Origin: Lentilactobacillus parakefiri | GTDB lineage: Bacteria > Bacillota > Bacilli > Lactobacillales > Lactobacillaceae | DNA: 50,781 bases | Reading direction: 5' to 3' | Assembly (NCBI RefSeq): GCF_002157585.1 | Contig: NZ_BDGB01000022.1 | Span: 1 to 50,781 of the forward strand | Shown here: piece after piece, positions 1-8,454 of the stretch | Layout of the letters: each line of letters begins with the position of its first letter | Numbering within the stretch: position 1 is the stretch's first letter | Notes under the pieces: generated by a model | What the model was told of the DNA's origin: nothing | The model's database searches: none | The model's input: only the letters and a program-made list of their open reading frames with translations | Position numbers and translations under genes: made by a program

Positions 1-50
1 AGCGTTTCAATGACAACACGGTTCTGGAATGATAAAATAGTGGTGCTCAT
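1..50 (-). CDS. IS30-family transposase, N-terminal tip (partial, runs off the window)
   Basis: Only the first 16 codons are inside the window. Read on the minus strand from ATG at 50-48 they give MSTTILSFQNRVVIET, which matches the start I know from lactobacillar IS30-family DDE transposases. A purine-rich ribosome-binding stretch (AGAAAGAAGGA) precedes the ATG. The catalytic domain lies outside the window, so intactness cannot be judged. Confidence 0.65.
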   Translation of the reverse strand, partial: MSTTILSFQNRVVIET

Positions 51-103
51 CAAGGTCCTTCTTTCTAATGGATTGTGTGGTAACACCATTAAAGACCTTG
101 ATG
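1..103 (-). mobile_element. End of an IS30-family insertion sequence (partial)
   Basis: The first 50 bases encode, on the minus strand, the N-terminus of an IS30-type transposase. The bases just outside it (51-103) would be its untranslated end. CATCAAGGTC at 48-57 recurs inverted as GACCTTGATG at 94-103, but I cannot show that this is the terminal repeat. The outer boundary is therefore uncertain and lies somewhere between about 90 and 130. The element sits directly upstream of the pst promoter, so whatever normally precedes pst has been separated from it. Confidence 0.6.
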
Positions 104-137
104 GATTTTTCTGTCCACTTAAATGTTCAACTTAAAT

Positions 138-205
138 TTTACAATCTGCCATTTACAAAACTTTTACATTTGTCCGGTCAAATATTTACATTGGTCTAAT
201 ACAAT
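138..205 (+). promoter_or_regulatory. PHO-box-like PhoP operator and promoter of the pst operon
   Basis: TTTACA occurs at 138-143, 152-157, 163-168 and 185-190. The last three are in 11-bp phase (starts 152, 163 and 163+22). That is the spacing of tandem PhoP half-sites (TT[A/T/C]ACA) known from Bacillus. A -10-like TACAAT at 200-205 follows without a proper -35 at 17 bp, which fits an activator-dependent promoter. The pstS ribosome-binding site AAGGAGG starts at 221. I infer phosphate-starvation control; no phoPR genes are in the window. Confidence 0.7.
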
Positions 206-234
206 GGTATTTGAAGATTCAAGGAGGAATTGAG

Positions 235-1119
235 ATGCGAAAACGGACGATTGTAAAACTGTTACTGTGTTTGGTGATAATTGTGGCTGGAATTGGCGCT
301 TACAATGCCCGCAGCAAGACATCAACCAATCAACAGTCAATCACGGCTGTTGGTTCGACCGCGCTCCAACCACTAGTTGAAGCTGCCAGCGAACAATATT
401 CGGCTGACCACGCCGGCATTTTTATTAACGTTCAGGGTGGTGGATCTGGAACTGGGTTGAGTCAAATTGAATCCGGAGCCGTTCAGATGGGAAATTCTGA
501 TTTATTTGCCGAATAAAAAGCCGGCATTAATCCCCGTGGTTTGGTGGACCATAAAATTGCCGTTGTCGGCGTCGCACCCATTACAAACGACCGGGTTGGA
601 ATCAACAACCTGACGACTGCCCAGTTAATTGCGATTTTTACCGGTAAATATACCAATTGGCAGCAACTTGGTGGCCCCAATCTCCCCATTACACTGATTA
701 ATCGGTCTCAAGGAAGCGGGACACGGGTAACCTTTGAGCAATATGGGCTCAAAGGCCATGAAAGCGCAACTGCTCAGGAGCAGGATTCGTCTGGAACCGT
801 GCGCCAGATTGTCTCATCGACGCCGGGAGCAATCAGTTACGTTTCGTTCGGCTACTTTAATAAGAGTATCCATCCACTCAGTGTCGATGGTATCAAGCCA
901 ACTGAACAAAATGTGATGGACAATAAGTGGAAGATCTGGTCTTACGAGCATATTTATACTCGCGGGAACCCCACTGGGTTAACTAAAAAGTTCTTGACCT
1001 ATCTGAAAAATGATCATATTCAAACGACCCTCTTTAACAAACTAGGTTACATTTCTGTGAAAGATATGCATTATCAGAGAACCTGGCAGGGTAAAATTAC
1101 CAAAGGATCGGGGGAATAA
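235..1119 (+). pseudogene. pstS: Phosphate ABC transporter substrate-binding protein PstS, interrupted by an in-frame TAA
   Basis: PstS captures extracellular phosphate for the PstCAB importer. Translation starts at ATG 235 (RBS AAGGAGG at 221-227) with MRKR and a hydrophobic N-terminal signal segment, and continues through [12 protein letters not shown] and the phosphate-loop-like QGGGSGTG. At codon 94 (514-516) TAA stops it within DLFAE*KAGINP. The same frame then continues without loss to 1119 and includes the second phosphate-binding signature INRSQGSGTR. PstS homologues usually read FAEEK here, so a single G-to-T change (GAA to TAA) explains the stop. No frameshift or gap is visible. The product from the normal start would be about 93 residues and non-functional. 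A sequencing error is the main alternative. Confidence 0.85.
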
Positions 1120-1121
1120 TC

Positions 1122-2051
1122 GTGCAAAATCAAAAATTAGCCAAAAAACTTATGAAAAAGTCCAAAACTGCCCGCTATGAACGATTCGGCCACTTGCTGA
1201 GCCTTTCGGCACTCCTTTTGATTATGGCAATTGTGTTGGGGATTATCGTCTTCGTTGCCAGTAAGGGACTGGCGACCTTTTTCAAAGACGGAATTTCGGT
1301 TAAAGATTTCTTCACTGGCACCTTATGGAACCCCGGTACCAAGACACCCGGCGGCCATCAAGCAGTTGGTGCATTACCAATGATTGTCGGATCATTTCTT
1401 GTGACAATCCTTGCAGCGCTGCTGGCAACGCCATTTGCCATCGGGACAGCAGTGTATATGACCGAAATTTCTCCCAAACGTGGGGCTAAAATTCTCCAAC
1501 CGGTCACTGAACTGCTGGTCGGAATTCCCTCGGTTGTTTACGGCTTTATTGGTCTCTCAGTCGTGGTTCCCTTTGTCCGCAACACATTCGGCGGCAGTGG
1601 CTTTGGTATTCTTTCCGGTACCTTCGTCTTGTTCGTAATGATTTTACCAACGATTGTTTCGATGACTGTTGATTCGCTCAGGGGGGGTTCCAGGTTCTAC
1701 CGCCAAGCCTCGCTCGCTTTAGGAGCAACTAAGTGGCAGACCATTTGGAAGGTGGTCCTAAGAGCCGCCACCCCTGGGATTTTGACCGCGGTTGTTTTTG
1801 GAATGGCCCGGGCCTTTGGTGAGGCATTGGCCGTTCAAATGGTGATTGGCAATGCCGCGCTGATGCCACAGAACCTGACGTCACCTGCCTCAACGTTGAC
1901 TTCTGTTCTGACTGCAGGAATGGGCAACACCGTTATGGGGTCGCTGCAAAATGACGCACTCTGGTCATTGGCACTTGTTCTGTTAGTCATGTCACTGTTG
2001 TTTAATTTATTGGTTCACATGATTGGTCGGAAAGGGGCGTTTAAAAAATGA
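1122..2051 (+). CDS. pstC: Phosphate ABC transporter permease PstC
   Basis: This is one of the two membrane permeases of the high-affinity phosphate importer. It has 309 residues, the usual length, and starts with GTG two bases after the pstS stop, behind a GGATCGGGGG stretch. About six hydrophobic segments are visible. The EAA-type cytoplasmic loop that docks the ATPase is seen as SLALGATKWQTIWKVVL in the C-terminal third. The frame is intact and overlaps pstA by the four bases ATGA (2048-2051), so the two are translationally coupled. It is intact although pstS upstream and pstB2-phoU downstream are broken. Confidence 0.93.
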   Translation: MQNQKLAKKLMKKSKTARYERFGHLLSLSALLLIMAIVLGIIVFVASKGLATFFKDGISVKDFFTGTLWNPGTKTPGGHQAVGALPMIVGSFLVTILAALLATPFAIGTAVYMTEISPKRGAKILQPVTELLVGIPSVVYGFIGLSVVVPFVRNTFGGSGFGILSGTFVLFVMILPTIVSMTVDSLRGGSRFYRQASLALGATKWQTIWKVVLRAATPGILTAVVFGMARAFGEALAVQMVIGNAALMPQNLTSPASTLTSVLTAGMGNTVMGSLQNDALWSLALVLLVMSLLFNLLVHMIGRKGAFKK

Positions 2052-2938
2052 ATCGAACACAAAAACAAAGCCGATTTGCGATTGCCTGTCTAAAAGCTGT
2101 TGCAGGATTTGTGGTGGTCATCCTGGCGTTTCTAATTGGCTATATTTTCATTACTGGCCTGCCAAATATTAGCTGGCATTTCTTGACTTCGCCGGCCAAG
2201 GCGTTTAATGCCGGCGGCGGGATTGGAATTCAATTGTTTAATTCCTTCTACCTGTTGGTGTTAGCGATGTTGATTTCCTTGCCAATTGCACTTGGAGCGG
2301 CGATTTATCTCAATGTATACGCTAAAGATAACTGGTTTACTTCGATGATCAAAACGTCAATCGAAATTTTAAGTTCACTGCCTTCCGTTGTGGTTGGACT
2401 GTTCGGGTTCTTGTTGTTTGTCGTTCAATTCAACTATGGCTTCTCAATCATTTCGGGGGCCTTAACGTTGACTATTTTCAACTTACCGCTGCTAACCAGA
2501 AACATTGAAGATTCGCTCTCAAATGTTCCCGATGATCAGCGTCAAGGGGGTCTGGGGTTAGGACTTTCCAAATATGAAACAATTATCCACATTGTCGTCC
2601 CAGCCTCGTTACCCGGAATCATCAGTGGGATTATTCTCTGTTCCGGCCGGGTGTTTGGTGAAGCGGCTGCGTTAATTTATACCGCTGGTCAAAGTGCGCC
2701 GGCACTGAACTTTGCTGACTGGAATCCATTTAACATCGATAGTCCACTTTCGCCACTGCGTCCAGCAGAAACGTTGGCTGTTCACATTTGGAAAATCAAT
2801 TCCGAGGGGATCATGCCTGATTTGACCCAAGTTTCCTCTGGCTCAGCGGCGGTTTTAGTCCTGGCAATTTTAATTTTCAACTTGTCGGCACGGTTCATTG
2901 GTCGGAAGGTATTTGAACGAATGACTTCAGTAAAGTAG
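2048..2938 (+). CDS. pstA: Phosphate ABC transporter permease PstA
   Basis: This is the partner permease of PstC in the phosphate import channel, with 296 residues and about six membrane segments. The EAA-like loop GLGLGLSKYETIIHIVVP lies past the middle, and the following CSGRVFGEAAALIYTAG block is typical of PstA. Its ATG overlaps the pstC stop (ATGA). No internal damage is seen. Placement between pstC and pstB1 is the standard pst order. Confidence 0.93.
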   Translation: MNRTQKQSRFAIACLKAVAGFVVVILAFLIGYIFITGLPNISWHFLTSPAKAFNAGGGIGIQLFNSFYLLVLAMLISLPIALGAAIYLNVYAKDNWFTSMIKTSIEILSSLPSVVVGLFGFLLFVVQFNYGFSIISGALTLTIFNLPLLTRNIEDSLSNVPDDQRQGGLGLGLSKYETIIHIVVPASLPGIISGIILCSGRVFGEAAALIYTAGQSAPALNFADWNPFNIDSPLSPLRPAETLAVHIWKINSEGIMPDLTQVSSGSAAVLVLAILIFNLSARFIGRKVFERMTSVK

Positions 2939-2948
2939 GTGGGAGAAA

Positions 2949-3764
2949 TTGCAAAACACAACTGAATTAAACAACAAGCCCAAGCGGTTTATTTATGATT
3001 TCAATCCTGAAGAAACTGATATTACGATGCAGACCAAGGATTTGGAAATTTATTACGGCAAGACTTTAGCAATGCACAACGCTGATTTGAAGTTTCAGAA
3101 GAACACAATTACTGCCTTGATCGGGCCTTCTGGGTCAGGAAAATCCACCTTTTTACGGGCACTGAACCGGATGAATGATGGCGTCGCCACCGTAAAGGGC
3201 GAAATCCTTTATCAAGGCGTTAATATCAACCAGCCGAAGATCGATGTTTATGAAGTCAGGCGGCGGATTGGGATGGTCTTTCAGCGACCGAATCCCTTTG
3301 CCAAATCAATCTACGATAACGTCACTTTTGCCTTACAGCGACGAGGGATTCACGATAAGAAGACTTTGGACCGGGTCGTCGAGACGACTTTAAAACAGGC
3401 AGCCGTTTGGGATCAGGTCAAAGACAGCTTAAACAAAAGTGCCCTTTCATTGTCGGGTGGTCAGGCTCAAAGGGTTTGTATTGCACGTGCCTTGGCTGTC
3501 CGACCAGACGTCTTACTATTGGACGAGCCGGCCAGTGCACTTGACCCGGTTTCAACACAACAGCTTGAAGCAACCTTACGTGAACTCAAAAAAGATTATA
3601 CAATTATCATCGTGACCCACAATATGCAGCAGGCTGCCAGATTAAGCGACTACACGGTCTTCTTCAATATGGGTGAGGCGATTGAATACAACAAAACCAG
3701 AAAGGTCTTTACGCGGCCTAAAGTCCAAATGACGGACGATTATGTATCGGGAAACTTTGGTTAG
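2949..3764 (+). CDS. pstB1: Phosphate ABC transporter ATP-binding protein PstB (first copy)
   Basis: This is the ATPase that powers PstCA. It has 271 residues and starts with TTG at 2949 behind GTGGGAGA. Visible motifs are Walker [10 protein letters not shown] (about residue 62), the Q-loop region MVFQRPNPF, signature LSGGQAQR (the usual third Q is A here), Walker [14 protein letters not shown] and the switch histidine in [14 protein letters not shown]. The roughly 25-residue extension before the ABC core ([11 protein letters not shown]) is common in first-copy PstB proteins of lactobacilli. It appears to be the only complete PstB left in this operon. Confidence 0.93.
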   Translation: MQNTTELNNKPKRFIYDFNPEETDITMQTKDLEIYYGKTLAMHNADLKFQKNTITALIGPSGSGKSTFLRALNRMNDGVATVKGEILYQGVNINQPKIDVYEVRRRIGMVFQRPNPFAKSIYDNVTFALQRRGIHDKKTLDRVVETTLKQAAVWDQVKDSLNKSALSLSGGQAQRVCIARALAVRPDVLLLDEPASALDPVSTQQLEATLRELKKDYTIIIVTHNMQQAARLSDYTVFFNMGEAIEYNKTRKVFTRPKVQMTDDYVSGNFG

Positions 3765-3775
3765 GAGGAATCATA

Positions 3776-4273
3776 ATGGCAGAGCCAATTATTTCAGCAG
3801 ACAACTTGGATTTATTCTATGATGAGTTTCAGGCACTTCATGGCATTCATTTGGATTTTTCGCCTAACCAAATTTCTGCGCTGATCGGCCCATCAGGCTG
3901 TGGAAAGTCAACATTTCTTCGTTGCTTGAATCGAATGAACGACATGATTGATGGGGTCACAATCACCGGAACGGTTCAATTTCACGGCAAAAATATTTAT
4001 TCTCCGCAAACAAATTTGGTAGAATTGAGAAAATCAATTGGGATGGTGTTTCAACAGCCCAACCCATTTCCATTTTCAGTCTATGATAATATTACTTATG
4101 GCCTACGAATTGCTGGGCTTCGCGATAAGCAAAAGTTGGATGAAATTGTTGAACGGAGCTTAAAGCAGGCTGCTGTGTGGGATGAAGTTAAAGACAATTT
4201 GTACGATAATGCTTTATCGTTTTCCGGCGGTCAGCAACAGCGAATTTGTATCAGCCGGTCACTGGAGACTTGA
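3776..4273 (+). pseudogene. pstB2: Second PstB ATPase, truncated after the ABC signature by a deletion
   Basis: The ATG at 3776 follows TTAGGAGGAATCATA. The reading frame is a good PstB up to residue 163: Walker [19 protein letters not shown], signature FSGGQQQR, then ICISRSLE. It then shifts abruptly into phoU sequence and stops at TGA 4271-4273. Walker B, the D-loop and the switch histidine, roughly 85 residues by comparison with PstB1, are missing. The product could bind but not hydrolyse ATP normally. The break falls inside CAGCCGGTCACTGG (4252-4265), which is also good phoU coding sequence. Confidence 0.9.
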
Positions 4274-4698
4274 GAGAAGTGGTTGGTATCCTAAAAGCAG
4301 TCACTGATTTGGAGCGTGCCGGTGATCATGCCAGAAACGTCGCTCGCTCGGTCGTTGATATTAAAGGCAAGCAGCGAATTGCCGAGGTCGAAGCCATTAT
4401 TGCCACCATGGCTCGAGAAGTCAGTGAACAATACGACGATTCAATTGAATCATACGGTGATGCGGATCAGGACAAGGCAAAACGCACTGCCCAACAGTAT
4501 GATGAAAAGCTCGACCAACTCTATAATGATATTGCTTCCCCCAGCTACCAGGCAATGGCCAAGGATCCAGAGATTGTCAGTTCGGCAATCATCTATTTAA
4601 ACGTTGCCAAAGATTTAGGTCGAATTAGTGACTACAGCACGAACATTTGTGAATGGACGGTTTATTTGGCCACTGGAAAAATTATTGAATTAAATTAA
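4246..4698 (+). pseudogene. phoU: PhoU phosphate-signalling protein, N-terminal half deleted
   Basis: PhoU couples the Pst transporter to phosphate signalling as two three-helix bundles. The frame enters at [29 protein letters not shown], the end of the first PhoU repeat, and continues through the second repeat (LGRISDYSTNICEW) to a normal C-terminus at 4698. About 75 N-terminal residues are absent compared with the usual length of about 225. The only possible start is an internal TTG at 4246 inside pstB2, without a ribosome-binding site, so expression is doubtful. Real phoU sequence probably begins at 4252. Confidence 0.9.
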
Positions 4699-4714
4699 GA
4701 ATGATTGATTTTTT

Positions 4715-4745
4715 GCACTGCATACTTGATTGCAGTGCCTTTTTT
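4715..4745 (+). terminator. Rho-independent terminator of the pst operon
   Basis: The stem GCACTGCA (4715-4722) and TGCAGTGC (4731-4738) with an 8-base loop is followed by a run of T from 4740. Confidence 0.9.
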
Positions 4746-4786
4746 AGATAATCTTAAGCTAGAAGTTTTATTGTGGAGGCATGAAG

Positions 4787-5116
4787 ATGAATAGTCATAA
4801 AAAATTGCGGCGTTCGACTTCGAATCGGGTCATTTCCGGCGTTCTTGGCGGGATTTCCGAGTATCTGGGCTGGAACGCTGTCTTAGTTCGAATCTTGTAT
4901 GCGGTATTGGCATTTACGCCAGGGATCAACATTATTGCAATCATTGGTTATATCATTATGATGTTCACAATTCCAAGTGATACTCCTGGAACCGGATCGG
5001 CCTTTGATCAATTTAAATCCACTTTATCCGGCGGAACTTCTAGTGACAAATCCAGAAAGGTCATTCATAACGTTGAAGAAAAAGACGTTCATGATGACCA
5101 GAAAAGGGGTCAATAA
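4787..5116 (+). CDS. PspC-domain membrane protein
   Basis: This small stress-envelope protein has 109 residues. The PspC domain is seen in RRSTSNRVISGVLGGISEYLG, followed by a hydrophobic segment (residues about 28-60) and a charged soluble tail. ATG 4787 is preferred over ATG 4781 because the GGAGG at 4775-4779 is 7 bases from it but only 1 from the upstream codon. PspC proteins are associated with envelope-stress responses. In lactobacilli this gene often stands next to a YvlD-type protein and hprK, as here. Exact function is unknown. Confidence 0.85.
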   Translation: MNSHKKLRRSTSNRVISGVLGGISEYLGWNAVLVRILYAVLAFTPGINIIAIIGYIIMMFTIPSDTPGTGSAFDQFKSTLSGGTSSDKSRKVIHNVEEKDVHDDQKRGQ

Positions 5117-5464
5117 GTGAGATTTTTAACCAATGTGTTGGTCGATACGATCTTGTTCGTTGCAATCAGCGGCTTTTTCCCAGCCAACTTTTACGTTGCC
5201 AGTGTGGGAATTGCCTTCGTGGCCGCAGTTGTTTTAGCCGTCTTAAATTGGCTGGTGCGGCCGATTATTACGATCTTGTCTTTGCCGATTAACCTGTTGA
5301 CACTGGGGCTATTCACATTTGTGATTAACGGGCTGATGCTTGAGCTCACGGCGACGATCGTTGGGGCAAACTTCAGATTCTCATCATTTTGGGTGGCAAT
5401 TGGGGTTGCCATTTTGATGTCTGCGGTCAGCTGGATTATCGCTGAATATTTCCGTAAGCCATAA
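5117..5464 (+). CDS. YvlD-like / phage-holin-superfamily integral membrane protein
   Basis: A 115-residue, very hydrophobic protein with about four membrane segments belonging to the small membrane family of B. subtilis YvlD (Pfam group often labelled phage_holin_4). It starts with GTG immediately after the stop of the PspC gene, with AAAAGGGGT at the end of that gene as ribosome-binding site, so the pair is translationally coupled. The holin label is only a family name; no lysis genes are near. A role in envelope stress together with the PspC protein is inferred from the pairing. Confidence 0.82.
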   Translation: MRFLTNVLVDTILFVAISGFFPANFYVASVGIAFVAAVVLAVLNWLVRPIITILSLPINLLTLGLFTFVINGLMLELTATIVGANFRFSSFWVAIGVAILMSAVSWIIAEYFRKP

Positions 5465-5520
5465 GGACTTGTCTGGCTCAAAGTGATAAACTTATATTGA
5501 TTAATTGAGGAGGGATGTTC

Positions 5521-6543
5521 TTGACTGAAAGTGTAACGGTTGCTGATTTGGTTAAAAACGCCAGGCTGGATGTTTATTACGGGAAGGAATACCTTGAAGA
5601 AAGGACCATTTCGACCGCTGATATTTCCAGGCCGGGCCTTGAATTAACCGGGTTCTTTAATTATTACCCCGTCAAACGAATTCAGCTGCTGGGAATTACT
5701 GAAATTTCATATTCCAAGGGAATGTCACACGTTGAGCTTCTCGACGTGATGAAACAGATGTGTCAACCGCAGACACCGGCATTTGTGGTGTCTACCCAGT
5801 TGGATCCACCCGAGGAATTGCTGGAGGCTGCAAAAGAACAGCACATTCCCGTCCTTGGTTCTAAGCTGACCACGTCCAGGGTTCTCAGTAACATGACGAA
5901 TTATCTCGACGACAAATTAGCGGAACGAAAGTCGCTTCACGGGGTATTGGTTGATGTTTATGGATTAGGCATTCTCATCACTGGTGACAGCGGGATCGGT
6001 AAAAGTGAAACGGCGTTGGAGTTGGTCAAACGTGGCCACCGCCTAATAGCAGACGATCGGGTTGAAGTTTACCAGCAAGATGAACAGACTTTGATGGGAA
6101 CCGCTCCTGCCATTCTTCGACACTTGCTAGAAATTCGTGGAATTGGGATTATTGATGTTATGACCTTGTTTGGTGCCGGTGCTGTCAGAAGCCAGACCAA
6201 GGTTGCCCTAATTATCCATTTAGCTAACTACACGAAGGAAGCCAAGTTTGATCGCTTGGGTAATGGCACACAGAACGTGCATATTTTCGACGTGGATGTG
6301 CCGAAGATTACGATTCCAGTTCGAACTGGTCGAAATTTGGCGATCATCATTGAAGCCGCAGCAATGAACTTTCGTGCTCAAAGCATGGGGTATGATGCGA
6401 CTGAGACCTTTGACCGCAACTTGAACAATTTGATCAAGGTCAACAGCAAAAACGACGAAAAGCACAAGGAAGAACAGGAACACCTTGAGGAGAAAAATAA
6501 AGATCTCATCGATGATCGTAGCAAGGATTCAGATAAACAATAG
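5521..6543 (+). CDS. hprK: HPr kinase/phosphorylase
   Basis: HprK phosphorylates Ser46 of HPr when glycolytic intermediates are high and reverses this when phosphate is high. P-Ser-HPr is the CcpA co-repressor. TTG 5521 (MTESVTV) is chosen because GAGGAGGG at 5507-5514 leaves no room for ATG 5515. The N-terminal domain precedes Walker A GDSGIGKSE at about residues 155-163. The family signature EIRGIGIIDV follows. At 340 residues it is about 25-30 longer than most HprK proteins because of a charged Lys/Glu/Asp tail. It heads the hprK-lgt-gpsA-galU run. Confidence 0.96.
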   Translation: MTESVTVADLVKNARLDVYYGKEYLEERTISTADISRPGLELTGFFNYYPVKRIQLLGITEISYSKGMSHVELLDVMKQMCQPQTPAFVVSTQLDPPEELLEAAKEQHIPVLGSKLTTSRVLSNMTNYLDDKLAERKSLHGVLVDVYGLGILITGDSGIGKSETALELVKRGHRLIADDRVEVYQQDEQTLMGTAPAILRHLLEIRGIGIIDVMTLFGAGAVRSQTKVALIIHLANYTKEAKFDRLGNGTQNVHIFDVDVPKITIPVRTGRNLAIIIEAAAMNFRAQSMGYDATETFDRNLNNLIKVNSKNDEKHKEEQEHLEEKNKDLIDDRSKDSDKQ

Positions 6544-6555
6544 GAGATCGTTATT

Positions 6556-7389
6556 TTGACAAATTTATTAAGTTTAGCCCTCAACCCGATCGCCTTTAAC
6601 CTGGGTCCAATTGAAGTCCATTGGTATGGGATTATCATTGCCAGTGGCGTGATCCTGGCCGTTTGGCTGGCGGTTTCCGAAGGCGACAAACGGGGGATTA
6701 AGTCTGACGACATTTACGACATGATTTTATGGGCACTACCCGCTGCTTTGATTTGTGCCCGATTGTACTATGTCATTTTTCAGTGGTCCTACTATAAAGA
6801 TAACCCTGGCGAAATTATCAAAATCTGGGACGGCGGCATTGCAATCTATGGTTCCTTAATTGGGGCGATGATTGTGGTGATTCTGTTTTGCCGCCATCGC
6901 TTTATTCCAGTTTGGCTGATGCTGGATGTTGCCGCACCAACCGTTATTTTGGCACAATCAATTGGGCGCTGGGGTAACTTTATGAACCAGGAAGCCTTTG
7001 GGCAGGTGACGTCTTTGAGCTTTTTGACCGGACTGCATTTGCCACACTTCATCATTACCCAGATGTATATTAGCGGCGCGTATCGGCAACCGACATTTCT
7101 TTACGAGTCACTTTGGAGTTTTCTAGGCTTTTTGGTGCTCATCAGCTTGAGGCACAATCCTCGGTTATTTAAACGCGGTGAGGTCTTTTTGACGTATGTC
7201 ATGTGGTATTCATTTGGCCGGTTCTTTGTTGAAGGGATGCGAACAGACAGCCTGATGCTTGGTGGCCTGAGGGTATCACAGATGCTTTCAATTGTTTTAT
7301 TTGTCGGCGCGATTGGGCTGATGATTTACCGTCGGCGAAAGGCTCATAATCCCTGGTATTTAGACGGGGCCAAATTAACGGTTAATTGA
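6556..7389 (+). CDS. lgt: Prolipoprotein diacylglyceryl transferase
   Basis: Lgt moves diacylglycerol from phosphatidylglycerol to the lipobox cysteine of prolipoproteins. It has 277 residues, about seven membrane segments, the Lgt signature [14 protein letters not shown] near residue 137 and the conserved [12 protein letters not shown]. It starts with TTG at 6556, 8 bases after AGGAGA (6542-6547), and only 12 bases after hprK. Placement next to hprK is conserved in Firmicutes. Confidence 0.96.
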   Translation: MTNLLSLALNPIAFNLGPIEVHWYGIIIASGVILAVWLAVSEGDKRGIKSDDIYDMILWALPAALICARLYYVIFQWSYYKDNPGEIIKIWDGGIAIYGSLIGAMIVVILFCRHRFIPVWLMLDVAAPTVILAQSIGRWGNFMNQEAFGQVTSLSFLTGLHLPHFIITQMYISGAYRQPTFLYESLWSFLGFLVLISLRHNPRLFKRGEVFLTYVMWYSFGRFFVEGMRTDSLMLGGLRVSQMLSIVLFVGAIGLMIYRRRKAHNPWYLDGAKLTVN

Positions 7390-7415
7390 TCATTTATTAA
7401 TAAAGGAGATTTATC

Positions 7416-8432
7416 ATGGCTAAAAAAGTTGCAGTGCTTGGTGCAGGTTCTTGGGGAAGTGTTCTTGCCAGTTTATTGGACGAGAATGGGTCAGACGTCA
7501 AATTATGGTCGTACAATCCTACCCAGGTTAAGGAGCTTAACGAACAGCATACCAACACAAAATACATCAAGAATTTCACGTTCGCAGATTCACTGGTCGC
7601 CACCAATGATTTGAAGGACGCAATCGATGGTGTTGATTACATTTTATTCGTGGTTCCGACTCAGGTAACCCGTTCAGTTGCCAAACAAGTTGCAGAAATT
7701 TTGGCCAACCGGAATAAAAAAGTGAATATTATTCACGCTTCAAAGGGAATTGAAGAAAAAACCTACTTAAGATTATCTCAGGTTCTGGCGCAAGAAATTG
7801 ATCCAAAGAATCGTAAATCCATTTCGGTGCTTTCCGGTCCCAGCCAAGCAGAAGATGTGGTCACCCATGATATTACCTTAGTTACGGTCGCCAGTGATAG
7901 TGCTCAAGCTGCCACAGAAATTCAGGGCTTGTTTATGAACAACTATTTCCGGGTTTATACCAGTGACGACGTCATCGGTGTTGAAATTGGGGCTGCATTG
8001 AAGAATATCATTGCTTTGGGAGCTGGTGCTTTATATGGATTAGGATACAAAGACAACGCCAAAGCCGCGTTGATGACCCGGGGGTTAGCCGAGATTTCCC
8101 GTCTTGGAACTTCGTTTGGGGCCAACCCACTGACCTTTATCGGTCTATCAGGCGTCGGCGACATTATTGTAACCGCCACCAGTACCAACTCCCGTAACTG
8201 GCGGGCTGGAAATGAATTAGGCAAGGGCCACTCTTTGGATGAAGTCATTAATAACATGGGAATGGTCATTGAAGGGATTGCGACCACTCGCGCCGCTTAT
8301 GAACTTTCTAAAAAGCGCGGGGTTGAGATGCCAATTACTTCAGCTATTTATCATGTTTTATATGACCATGCTGATATTAAAGAAACGATTAACCAACTGA
8401 TGACCAGAGAAGGCCGTTCAGAGATTGAATAA
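7416..8432 (+). CDS. gpsA: Glycerol-3-phosphate dehydrogenase [NAD(P)+]
   Basis: GpsA reduces dihydroxyacetone phosphate to sn-glycerol 3-phosphate for phospholipid synthesis. It has 338 residues. The N-terminal Rossmann loop is [19 protein letters not shown] marks the mid domain, and the catalytic helix region is [29 protein letters not shown] precedes the ATG at 7416. It lies 26 bases after lgt and 22 before galU, within the same operon. Confidence 0.97.
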   Translation: MAKKVAVLGAGSWGSVLASLLDENGSDVKLWSYNPTQVKELNEQHTNTKYIKNFTFADSLVATNDLKDAIDGVDYILFVVPTQVTRSVAKQVAEILANRNKKVNIIHASKGIEEKTYLRLSQVLAQEIDPKNRKSISVLSGPSQAEDVVTHDITLVTVASDSAQAATEIQGLFMNNYFRVYTSDDVIGVEIGAALKNIIALGAGALYGLGYKDNAKAALMTRGLAEISRLGTSFGANPLTFIGLSGVGDIIVTATSTNSRNWRAGNELGKGHSLDEVINNMGMVIEGIATTRAAYELSKKRGVEMPITSAIYHVLYDHADIKETINQLMTREGRSEIE

Positions 8433-8454
8433 CTCAGAGAAGGTGATGCTCACT

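Noticed and set aside
48-103. CATCAAGGTC/GACCTTGATG inverted repeat as a terminator or IS terminal repeat
   Set aside because: The arms lie far apart, one contains the transposase start codon, and there is no T run. I could not confirm it as the IS terminus.
211-237. TTG at 211 as the pstS start
   Set aside because: It lies upstream of the AAGGAGG at 221-227 and has no ribosome-binding site of its own; ATG 235 has ideal spacing and begins a signal peptide.
514-516. Recoding (selenocysteine or programmed read-through) in pstS
   Set aside because: The codon is TAA, not TGA, no recoding structure is seen after it, and the usual residue is glutamate. A nonsense mutation is simpler.
4252-4698. 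Functional short PhoU
   Set aside because: The first bundle is missing and the only start codon lies within pstB2 without a ribosome-binding site.
5117-5464. Phage holin / prophage remnant
   Set aside because: The family label includes holins, but this is a chromosomal YvlD-like protein coupled to a PspC gene, with no phage genes nearby.
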